Assembly: GCA_902651635.1 (NCBI GenBank)
Contig: CACRSC010000039.1
Location: forward strand, 4,791 to 37,987
DNA from: Mastigamoeba balamuthi
Lineage: Eukaryota; Evosea; Mastigamoebida; Mastigamoebidae
Direction: 5' to 3'
Length of the DNA: 33,197 nt
Shown: in pieces, positions 10,008 to 18,668 of the stretch
Layout: each line of letters begins with the position of its first letter
How positions within the stretch are numbered: the stretch's first letter is position 1
Translations under genes and position numbers: made by a program
The notes under the pieces: model-generated
Database searches by the model: none
What the model was told of the DNA's origin: nothing
The model's input: only the letters and a program-made list of their open reading frames with translations

Positions 10008-10809
10008 TCGGCGCCTGTTCTGGGGGGAGTCACTTGAAGGCATTCTGGCGAGGTCGTCAGGTATTTCTCGTCTCCACGGTTTTTTCCCTCACTGCCAGGA
10101 CCCATTCGCGGCCTCTTCTTGGAATAGGACCCAACTGAAGGCACCGTTCTCACTTCACTGCGACCCAGTATTTCTGCAACCAGTACAGATAGCAGAGGAC
10201 CCTCTCCGGCAGGAAGTGAGAGGCCCAGAACACCGGAGAGGCAGAGCGTGTGCCCAGCCTGAGAGTGAGCGACGAGACAGTCCCAATAAAAACGACCGCC
10301 ATTGCCGTTCGCGAAGACGGTCAGACTCAGAAGCTCGAGTGATTTCAGTGGCCAAGAAGATTCTCTGAAGCGCCCATACTTACAAGAAAAAGAGTGGAAA
10401 CAATGTAAAACGCCGGATACCCCGTACCCGTGAGAGGTGGCCGGAGTGCCGCAACGGAAAAGCCCTGGAGGCAAATCAACCGCATCGTGTCCCACCATAT
10501 TTCCAACTCTGGTGCTGTACGGTTTTCGGCCGGCTATGCCCTCTCTCTTGGCCCTGCGTTGCAGCAGCGACAGCGGCAGCTGTTGATAGCTCTCAAATCG
10601 AGTTGCAGTACTACTGCGAGTAGATGCCAAGGCCCGTCACAGACCACTGTGCCCTACAGGGTCGGGCGGCGAGGGTGAGACCACTGGCTAGCGAGGGCCC
10701 CTTGTCACGTTGCAGCGCCCTGCTGGCAGGAAACAGACCGGAAAGAAGAGAAAATGCCTGAAGCACTCGCCCGACTGTCTTCTGTGCCTGTCCCCAGAAC
10801 GGGTGCCGA
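10008..10809. other. Divergent spacer between B and C promoters
   Basis: About 800 bases without a supported gene between the two TGACGTCA elements. A long frame on minus that crosses this stretch (to 10630) is only an extension of the B exon frame and has no start or splice support. The CCCCAGAAC word just outside each TGACGTCA shows that promoter homology reaches a short way into this spacer from both sides. Confidence 0.45.
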
Positions 10810-10817
10810 TGACGTCA
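10810..10817 (+). promoter_or_regulatory. TGACGTCA element upstream of family member C
   Basis: CRE/ATF-type palindrome 115-122 nt before the ATG of C, in the block CCGATGACGTCAGACGA followed by TGCC and GAAAGCCCC. Nearly the same as the element of gene B. Confidence 0.65.
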
Positions 10818-10931
10818 GACGAATGCCGGCGAAAGCCCCTCGGTCTGTTGCACATAACTCACAGAACAAAAAACCCAAAGAAAAAACCGACATACTTCCA
10901 GCCCAGCCCAGCATCAGCTCCGCACACCCAC

Positions 10932-12485
10932 ATGCGAGCCTCGGTCATGCGCATCGCACTCGCCCTGGCGGCACTGGCCGCCCACGCCCACGCCCACGAG
11001 TTCTACTGCTTCACGAGCCCCTCTCGGGGCACCGACACTGTCGTCCCCTACAGCGTCGGCAAGGGCACAGTGAGAAGACCCTCACAGCGCACCCGCCGCA
11101 CCTCTCAGACCCTCATGACCTCTGGCCTCCCCGCGCTCCGTTCAGGTGTACACGAGGGTGCGATCGAGGGAGTACTCGCCGGACATGCGCAACATGACGT
11201 GCTACCTGTACTACAGCTACATCGCCGCAGACGAGCAGGGGCGCCCGACGACGACGCAGTGGGGCCTCTCGCCGCACACCAAGGAGATGGACATCCACAT
11301 AGCGTCGCCTGTCAGCGCCCTCACGTTCGTTGGGTCTCTGCAGCTGAAGAACAACAGCGTCCTCAAGGCGGTGTCGTACTGCGCTCAGGGCGCCACACGA
11401 TTCTGGTGCAGTACTGGCACTGAAGGCATCGGCTTCCGCATGCCCCCCGTGGCCAGCACCCGCCAGCACGCTGCCCGCAACACGCCGTTCCGCGTGTTCA
11501 CCAACCCCTCTGCCGGCTCCGACAACGTCATCCCCGCCTCCTTCGGCGTCGCCACTGTCCGCCTCCTCCCCACCTCGCCAGGCGCCTGGGAGAGCATTCC
11601 AATTCGACAGCGCAACTCAATCGGAATCGAACGAATTGCGGTGGTGCAGCTGACGACGGGGATCGACGGGGTGGCCAACGTGAGCGCGGCCGAGTGCTTC
11701 GCGTGGTACGGCTACGTGCGGTCGGACGACCGCGGGGCGGTGGCGTCGGGGGTGTGGGACCAGGCCGTGTCGATGCGGCAGCGGAGGGCGCACCACGCCA
11801 GCAACAGGTTCTCCTGCGAGGTGCCCCTGCGCGTGGGCCACGTGCTGCAGGCCACCGCCTACTGCGTCGCCGACGGCCGCCTGGTCTGGGCCCCCGCGGG
11901 CAACGCCAACTTCCGCCTGCCCCCCGAGCAGCAGCACCCCGCCGGCGTTGTCGCCGTCCTCAGGAACCGCTCCACCGCCATCGGCTTCCGCAGGGTCCCC
12001 GCCTCCTATGGCGTCCTCCCCATCCACATCGCTGTGCGCTCCCAGGCCCCCACACTCCCACACTCCCACACTCCCACAACTCCCACGTTCCAATGCTCAG
12101 ACCTCCTGCTGTCCCCCCACTCCCCTGGGCGCACTCTCATTCCCCCACGCATTCACTGATCGCTGCTGATGGCTGTTCTGCTCTCTCTGCTCTGCGCGCG
12201 TGCGTGCTTGCCCCGACTGAGCAGTCGCAGCTGGAGGGGGAGGCGAGCCCTGTGGCGGGGTCGAGGTGCGTGGCGCGCTTCGGGTACCCCGCCCGCTTCG
12301 AGGCCCCGTGGCCCACGGTCAACGAGACGGTGCTGGCGCTGTCGCACACGGCCAGGGGCGTGGACCACTGGACCGGCGTGGTGCCCCTCCCCGCCGCCGG
12401 CGGGCTGCTCGAGGCCACAGCGCGCTGCACGTACAACGGCATCGAGTCGTGGCTGGGCGGCAACATCCTCGTCGAGGCCTACTAG
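10932..12485 (+). CDS. Secreted family member C, three-module form
   Basis: Exons 10932-11069, 11146-11556, 11650-12033 and 12225-12485, 397 residues, introns of 76, 93 and 191 nt, all GT-AG, phase 0. The signal peptide ends in an Ala-His repeat (AHAHAHE). Module 1 has MTCYLYYSYIAADE, SYCA and FWC; modules 2 and 3 are as in B, with CFAWYGYV, ATAYCV, CVARFGYP, WPTVNET and ATARCTYNG. From 11432 onward the gene is identical to B, introns included, whereas upstream of it the B and C proteins differ at many positions in exon 2. The 191-nt third intron contains a CACTCCCA microsatellite. Probably secreted and cell-surface or extracellular; ligand unknown. Confidence 0.88.
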
Positions 12486-12605
12486 TTGCCCTCCCGCTAC
12501 CCACTCCCACTGATGTCTCGGGCTCGCACTTGTGAAGCGCTCTGGTATGTTTGCCCGTTGTCTGACAACACAGTGGTCCTCATGTTGAAACTAAGCTGAG
12601 TGTTC
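11432..12605 (+). repeat. Right arm of 1174-bp inverted repeat
   Basis: Counterpart of 8247-9420. The left border is a single-base difference at 11431 within exon 2, upstream of which similarity falls quickly. The right border is a two-base indel at 12605/12606, beyond which similarity continues in diverged form to about 12800. Confidence 0.85.
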
Positions 12606-12888
12606 GCCTCTGTGACATTTTTTCAGAGCTTTCACTGAGCGCAGAAGACCAAGCGTCACACACCTCTGAGTTCTGAGACGACCCTGATGTGAGTACGCAC
12701 TGCGGAAGCCACGCAACACTGCTCTTCTTGCGAGGATATGATGGCGGTTGGAGGATCGCATACGATCACAAGGTGACAAGGAATGTTCTCTGATTTCTGA
12801 TTCTGATTCATGGAATTGGCTTCCGAGGAAATGGACACTCATACAATGCAGATTCCGAGGACTTCAATTGGAGAGCACGTAGGTCCTC
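12606..12888. other. 3' spacer of C with diverged duplication flank
   Basis: No gene is supported. The sequence to about 12800 is alignable by eye to the reverse complement of 8046-8246 (for example GCCTCTGTG and ACTGCTCTTCTTG), so the original duplication was longer than the homogenised arm. Confidence 0.5.
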
Positions 12889-13985
12889 TCATGCACGCTT
12901 GACACAGAGGAAGCTCTTGACGACCGTTCCCTTCGCCTTGAGGTCCTCGACGACACTGATCAGCGTTTGGTACGCCGTGAGTTCCGTGTCAGCCACCAGG
13001 CTCTTCTCGATCATCAACTCGGCGACAGTGAAGTTGGGATGCGCCACACCGTGCCCCTCGTTCGAGAGCCCGGCCAGCTCGAGGTCCTCCGGGAGGCGCC
13101 ACATATCCACAACGTCGAAGTGGCTGCCCGGGTCAGTGGTGGTCTCGTACACTGTGCGGTGTGTGCACAGAAATTGTGAGGGGGATACAAGGAACTTTCT
13201 CATCAGACTCGTCATCGAGAGTGCAAATGGCGGGCGGGTGTGGGTGTGGAGGATTGGAGTTCGTACCCCACTTGTAGGTCGACGATTCCCTCAGCTGCGT
13301 GCTGCTTCCTTGCTTCAGAACCTCCACAACGCCGCGCGTCAAGAGGCAGCGGAGCCTGCTCTTGAGGGAGGCCACCTCCTCGCTGACTTTCGTGTACTGA
13401 GCCTTGATCTCGGCGTTCTCCGCCAGGATCTTCGTGCACTGAGCCTTGATCTCAGCGTTCTTCGCCTTGATCTCGGCGTTCTCCGCCAGGATCTTCGTGC
13501 ACTGAGCCTTGATCTCAGCGTTCTCCGCCTTGATCTCGGCGTTCTCCCCCAGCACCTGCGTCATCTGGGTTTGCAGGACCTTCAGCTGGTCCATAGCCTT
13601 GTCGAAGTCGCTAGGGCGGGCGCTCTTGTCCTTGCTCTTCTTGCCCGCCATCTTCGACTGGCGCACCAGGGCAGACCTCTCCTCTGCACACACGAGATTA
13701 TGCACAACCGATTCAGTTGGGTGTGAAGATCGTCCGAGTGCTCGTTTCCGACGGACCAGCGAGCTCGAGGAGGGCCTCCGACTGCTTTTGGTACTCTCCT
13801 TGGAGGGCCTGGTACTTCTTCGCGATGTCGTCGAAGTGAGCCTGCGATGCGCGGGCCTTCTCCTCGGCCTCGCGTACCTGCCTTCCACGGCCCTCAAGCA
13901 GTCCGTTCATGGGGCAGTTCTCCTTGATGACCCCGCACGACAGCTTCTGCCCCGACACACGAGATCCCAGCTCGGGCTCAGCCAT
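12889..13985 (-). CDS. Coiled-coil protein with heptad-repeat core
   Basis: Model on minus: 13985-13757, 13683-13267, 13151-12889, 302 residues, both introns GT-AG (73 and 115 nt) and phase 1. Residues about 30-75 form a first coiled coil (REAEEKARASQAHFDDIAKK). After a basic linker (MAGKKSKDKSARPSDFDK) a second coiled coil has repeated heptads of the type AENAEIK alternating with AQCTKIL, followed by VSEEVASLKSRL. The DNA of this part is a 63-bp tandem repeat, listed separately. The C-terminal exon (FDVVDMWRLPEDLELAGLS onward) looks globular and ends KSFLCVKRA. No signal peptide. Probably a cytoplasmic or nuclear structural or adaptor protein; no family recognised. It lies between secreted-family genes C and D but is unrelated to them. 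Confidence 0.75.
13393..13556 (-). repeat. 63-bp coding tandem repeat (three heptads per unit)
   Basis: The units read on plus as CTGAGCCTTGATCTC, then GCGTTCTCCGCC and AGGATCTTCGTGCA, and recur with period 63 and sub-period 21. On minus they encode ENAEIKA and QCTKIL heptads, so the repeat period equals 21 residues, three turns of heptad. Copies differ by few bases, indicating recent slippage or unequal exchange in a coiled-coil rod. Confidence 0.7.
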
Positions 13986-14338
13986 TCGCTTAGTTTTGCT
14001 GTTCTGGTAGCTGCGATTCGGATCCGGGCGTAAGTCAATTGCAATGTGCAGCGTATCTCTATAAAGGTTATATCTTCGTGTCGCGCTGCGGCGCTCTGGC
14101 GTTTGCGTTGCAGTCCCCGCAATTTAGTGGGAATGCTGATAGAGGTTGCCAACTTGCGTATAACGGCTATGGTCGTTGCTGGCTCTGAGTACTGTGGGAA
14201 TCTGGGCGAATTCGTCGAATCTCCTCCCGGAATATATTCAACAGGAAGCTGCCATACAACTTGCATCGACGGAGTGGATAGAAACTCCTGGGTGCACCCA
14301 CCCGCCACAACGGTCCGCACCGTTTGCTGCAGTCGCGG
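13986..14338. other. Spacer between coiled-coil gene and member D
   Basis: About 350 bases without a supported gene, between the divergent starts at 13985 and 14423. Two short overlapping frames on opposite strands have no splice or motif support. Confidence 0.45.
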
Positions 14339-14346
14339 TGACGTCA
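14339..14346 (+). promoter_or_regulatory. TGACGTCA element upstream of family member D
   Basis: CRE/ATF-type palindrome 77-84 nt before the ATG of D. The following sequence (GCATGAAAAAGATA) lacks the TGCC/CAAAA words seen behind the element in A, B, C and E, so D is the most divergent promoter of the group. Confidence 0.55.
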
Positions 14347-14422
14347 GCATGAAAAAGATATCTCCCTCGTACTGGAGGGACACACACAGTTTCAAAACCA
14401 CTCGCAGACCCCAGTAGCGGCA

Positions 14423-15317
14423 ATGGCACTGTCTGTCCTTCTTGTCGTTGCGGCGGCAACCGCCGTGTCTGCGTTCCGTGTGTCCACGACACCCGCTGCA
14501 AGCACCGACAACGTCATCCCGGCCTCCACTGGCCTCGCCCGCGTTGGCCTCCCCTCCCCCCCGTCCTCAGCAGCAGCACACACGCAGCCACTCAGCGGCT
14601 GCACGGCACAGCTGACGACGACGCTCGAGGGCCCCGTCGACGCCAGTCGCGTGCAGTGCTTCGCGTGGTACGGCTACGTGCGCTCCAACTCGAGCAGGGC
14701 AGCCGTGTGGGACCAGGCCGTGTCGATGCGCCAGCGCAGGGTCCACGCGACCAGCAGGTACTCGTGCCAGCTGCCCCTGCGCGCGGGCCACGTGCTGCAG
14801 GCCACCGCCTACTGCGTCGCCGACGGGCAGCTCGTCTGGGCCCCGGAAGGCAACGCCAACTTCCGCCTGCCCGACGAAGACCAGCACCCCGCCGGGGCCG
14901 TCGCCATCCGCAGGGAGCTCTCCTCCGTCGTGGGCCTCCGCAGGGTCCCCGCCAGCGACGCCGTCTTCCCCGTCCACGTGGCGGTGCTCTCGTGTTGGCC
15001 CCGTGCCCGCGAAAATGAAAACTGACCCGTTTCAATTTCAATTGCAGTCCGAGTTCGTGGGGGCCGAGGGCGCAGCGGTCGCGGTGGGGTCCAAGTGCGT
15101 GGCGCGTTTCGGGTACCCGCGGCGCTTCGGAGGAGCGTGGCCGACGGTGAACGAGACGGAGCTGGCGCTGGTGCAGACTGCTCAGAGGGGCGTGGACCAC
15201 TGGGTGGGCACCGTCGAGCTGCCAGCAGCTGGCGGGCTCCTCGAGGCCACAGCGCGCTGCACGTACAACGGCATCGAGTCGTGGCTGGGCGGCAACATCC
15301 TCGTCCAAGCCTTCTAG
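14423..15317 (+). CDS. Secreted family member D, two-module form
   Basis: Exons 14423-14542, 14612-14983 and 15048-15317, 253 residues, introns of 69 and 64 nt, GT-AG, phase 0, at the same positions as in A. The signal peptide is very short (MALSVLLVVAAATAVSA). Then FRVSTTPAASTDNVIPAS, a module with CFAWYGYV, SCQLPLRAGH, ATAYCV and WAPEGNANFRLP, and a last module with CVARFGYP, AWPTVNETE, ATARCTYNG and W-L-G-G-N, ending VQAF. The module order equals A and the last two modules of B, C and E. D is closer in its module 1 sequence to modules 2 of B and C (for example VWDQAVSMRQRR) than to A, so the two-module form may have arisen more than once or been homogenised. Confidence 0.86.
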
Positions 15318-16039
15318 AGGGCCCCAGCAGCCGTCTGTGCTGGCTTCCTGGGCCGTGGAGGGGAAATGAATGCTCCCGCAAGGCACAACAAGGGAGGGAT
15401 GCAGCAGCTCTGCCCTGTGGCCGATGTGCCGTTGTTTGTGACTGTTATGGCTTCTTAGGTGCGGTGTGGGGTGTGAGGGAAACAGTATGGACGACCGACA
15501 CCGGAGACAGTTCCCGACTTTGCTGTGGGTCCACTCGGGAGCATACGTTTCAAGGCGGGTGCGTAGCGTTTGGATTGCAGTGACAGCCATCGCTTTGTTG
15601 TGTGCTCCATACCCGTGCTTGCTGAGTGATGAGCACTCACTCGTTCGAGACTCCGTCGTGACGGGAAGGGACGCCGCTTGCGAGGATCAGTTGTCGGCGT
15701 TCGCCACAACCGCCCGAGGCGAATAACCGCCAAGGCACATCTGTCAGACGAAATGCACACGGCCAGACATGCAACGGCAGGGGTCATCTCTCAAGTAAAG
15801 ACATAGCTGTCCATCGGATGTCCAGCTTCTGTGACTGTGACCGCAGCACGGTAGCTTGGGCGCAACCCTCTGTGGGGCGTGTGTGGTAGCATCCTGGTCT
15901 GCATGGAGGCGCGTGGTGGGAGGCCTGGGGCAGGTGGCCGACGAAGCGGTGTTGAAGAAATGGCAAGGAAACATGGGAAACTACTGCAACGTGTCTCACA
16001 GAATGCCTTCGGCCCGTTGGCGCATTCACCAAGGGAATG
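15318..16039. other. About 720 bp spacer, no gene seen
   Basis: No frame with acceptable exon borders and no repeats that I can identify. It presumably contains the 3' end of D and the distal promoter of E. Confidence 0.5.
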
Positions 16040-16047
16040 TGACGTCA
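16040..16047 (+). promoter_or_regulatory. TGACGTCA element upstream of family member E
   Basis: CRE/ATF-type palindrome 105-112 nt before the ATG of E, followed by CCTGCCCAACAAAACCCG, which resembles the TGCC and CAAAA words behind the element in A, B and C. Confidence 0.6.
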
Positions 16048-16151
16048 CCTGCCCAACAAAACCCGTGGCCGGTGCAGCCCTCACACCACACACTCAGAGT
16101 TTCGTCAGTGAGCATAGCAGAGAGCAGACCTCAACTCCACACCAGAAAAAA

Positions 16152-17527
16152 ATGGGACAGTCGATCGCAAGGACCGCCACCGCCATCGTGGCCGCAGCAG
16201 CAGTAGCGCTCGCAAACTCGGACCTGTACTGCTACACGACCCCCGAGCGCGGCACCGACAACGTCGTCTCCTACAGCGTCGGAGCTGCGACGGTAAAACT
16301 CAATATACTCGCCAAGACTCGAAGGGGCCCTTTGCTCACCCTCGCTGCTGCTCCTCGCAGGTGCACACGACGGCGCTGTCCGCGAGCTGCCTGGTCGAGT
16401 GGTGCACGGTGAGCTGCTACGTGTACTACAACTACGTCGCCACCGACGAGCATGGGCACCCGGTGACCACCACGTGGGACAGCCCCCGCACGGCGCAGAT
16501 GACCCGCAGCACCGCGCAGCTCGGCAACACGTACTCGGCGACGCTGCCCCTCAGGAACAACAGCGCCCTCGAGGTCGTGTCGTACTGCGTGCACGGCACC
16601 CAGCAGTTCTGGTGTGGCGGCAGCGTCGGCAACATCGCCTTCCGGATGCCCCCCGTCGTGCACCGCAACGCCACCCGCCCGCCATCGTTCCGCGTGCACA
16701 TCAGCCCCGCCCCGGGCTCCGACACCGTCGTCGAGGCCTCCACTGGCTCTGCCGTGGTGCGCACTCGCATTGGCCTTTGGCGGTGCGTCTGACGGCAGTG
16801 CAGTTGACGACGACGGTCGAGGGCAACGTGAACATCAGCTGCACCGAGTGCTTCGCGTGGTACGGCTACGCGACGGCCAGCGACCGCGGGGTCATCACGG
16901 CGGCCGCGGTGCAGCCCCTCTCGATGATTATGAGGCTGCACGCGGGCAACAGCTTCAGGGCCCGCATCCCCGTCGTCGTGGGCCACGTGCTGCAGGCGAC
17001 CGCGTACTGCGTGTCCAACGACGAGCTCGTCTGGGCGACGCCCGCGGGCACAGCCAGCTTCCGCCTGCCGCTCACACAGCAGCACCCCACGGGCACCCTC
17101 GTCGTCCTCAGGAACCACTCGACGCCCACGGGTTACAGCAGATTCCCTCGGACCGACGCCATCTTCTCTCTCCACATCGCAGTGCGCATGCAATTGAACT
17201 CTCCGCTCCGCGTGAGTTGGGCGCCTCACAACTTCCTCTCTCCCGCAGTCGCAGTTCACGGGCGCCACTGCGTGCCACACGGGGACGTGCCCGGTGGCGG
17301 GGGCGAGGTGCCTGGCGCGCTTCGGGTACCCCACGCGCTTCGGCGGCGTGTGGCCGACGTACAACGAGACGACGCTGTCGCAGTCGACGACGGTGGGCAG
17401 CGTCGACCACTGGACGGGCGCCATCCCGCTGCCCACTGCCGGGCGCGTGCTCGAGGCCACCGCGAGGTGCGTCTACAACGGCATCGAGTCATGGCTGGGC
17501 GCCAGCTACCAGGTGGCCTCGTACTAG
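16152..17527 (+). CDS. Secreted family member E, three-module form
   Basis: Exons 16152-16292, 16361-16756, 16804-17181 and 17249-17527, 397 residues, introns of 68, 47 and 67 nt, GT-AG, phase 0, at the same places as in B and C. Signal peptide: short basic start, then an Ala/Val core ending near ALANS. Module 1 has SCYVYYNYVATDE, SYCVHG and FWCG, ending FRMPP; module 2 has ECFAWYGYA, ATAYCV and a W-x-x-P-x-G motif; module 3 has CLARFGYP, WPTYNET, ATARCVYNG and ends VASY. An extra Cys pair (TACHTGTCP) precedes module 3 and is absent from the others. E shares the three-module plan of B and C but not their near-identity, so the three-module gene is older than the B/C duplication. Confidence 0.87.
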
Positions 17528-17804
17528 GAGGAGGGCTCTCCGCCAGCCAACCAGCAGGGCAGGCCCCACACTGTTCGCCGCAGCCAGACGCCAGCCAACA
17601 GCGAGGCCTCTCCCCCTGCAAATGGATGTTCATGTGCATAACAATGCCAATTGGGAAGACCCCCCCTGGGGGGGTTGACAAGGACCGAGTGGCGAGTGTT
17701 GGGCTGGTGGCTGGGACGGCGGCCTCGTGGGGCTCTCTGATTTCGGCAACAATCCGCATTGCCCTGTTGGACACGGGGCTGCCGGTGCGTGTGTCCGCCA
17801 ATCC

Positions 17805-18589
17805 ATGTCGCTGTCGCGGGCGACCCCCATCATCGCCGTGACGCCGGCGGACCACGTGCCCGCCACGCCCTCGCCGGACCCCGCGTCCTCCGCTGTCTCG
17901 GCCGCCTCCACCGTCGCCCTCGAGCAGTTCGCCCGCAAGTCCACCGCCGCCTCCGCCCCGGCCTCGGCCTCCCCGACCACCTCTGCTGCCTCTGCCTCCG
18001 CCGCTACCGCTGCCGCTGCCGCCCCCTCGCCCGCATCCTTGTCGCTGCTCTCCCCCGAGCCCACGCGCTCGCCGCCGTCGTCGTCGCCCGCCGCCAGCGC
18101 CGCTGGACTGCAGCTGCCCGGCGCTGTGCCGCTCAGCCCGCAGTCCTCCGCCGCTGCCAGGCGCTCCGTCCTCATCGCCCGCGCGGTCGGTTCGCGTTCA
18201 CCGCTCATTATTCCGGTTTTCGCCCCCCTTCTCCGGGTTTACGCCGGGACTTGCTTCCACGTATTATGACGTCATATGCGAAACGGGTGTCAGCGGACGC
18301 GGCGGACGCGTCTGCGCAGCTGGAGGGGGCGAGGGTGGCGGCGGAGATGCCGGCGAGCGTGGAGCTGGTGGTGCAGCAGGAGGCGCTGGCGGCGGTGCGG
18401 GCCGCGCGGGAGAGGTACGCGGCGCAGCGGATGCCCGACGGCGGCGTCCACGTCTCCCGCGCACGCCAGCGCGAGCTGGCCCTCGCCCAGTCGCTCGCCA
18501 GGCTCAGGGAGACCTGCGCCGTCGGTGCTGACGTGGCAGCGCGTGGCGCGGCCTCGTCGTCGGTGACGCGCAGCTTCATGGAGCTCTGA
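17805..18589 (+). CDS. Two-exon Ala/Ser/Pro-rich protein, 226 residues
   Basis: Exons 17805-18189 and 18294-18589, joined by a GT-AG intron of 104 nt in phase 1 (GTTCGC donor, TGTCAG acceptor); the sum is a multiple of three. The first exon after MSLSRATPIIAV is a low-complexity Ala/Ser/Pro/Thr stretch, probably disordered. The second exon encodes an Ala/Glu/Arg-rich helix, possibly coiled coil (VVQQEALAAVRAARERYAAQ and RQRELALAQSLARLRE), ending SFMEL. No signal peptide or family recognised. It is convergent with the calpain gene, with under 100 bases between the two stops. Confidence 0.6.
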
Positions 18590-18668
18590 GATTCCCCGCG
18601 GAGATATTCGGGGGCGGGTTGTGGCGGGAATTACGAATTGAGTCAATTGTTCCGCGCGTGGGCGGTCA

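Noticed and set aside
8693-10630. A 645-codon minus frame that would extend gene B far upstream
   Set aside because: It reads through introns and the promoter. The signal peptide at 9903 and conserved splice sites shared with C and E define the gene better.
18267-18274. TGACGTCA in the 17805-18589 gene
   Set aside because: It is within the single intron, about 20 nt before the acceptor and not upstream of any start; probably chance or an intronic element without support.
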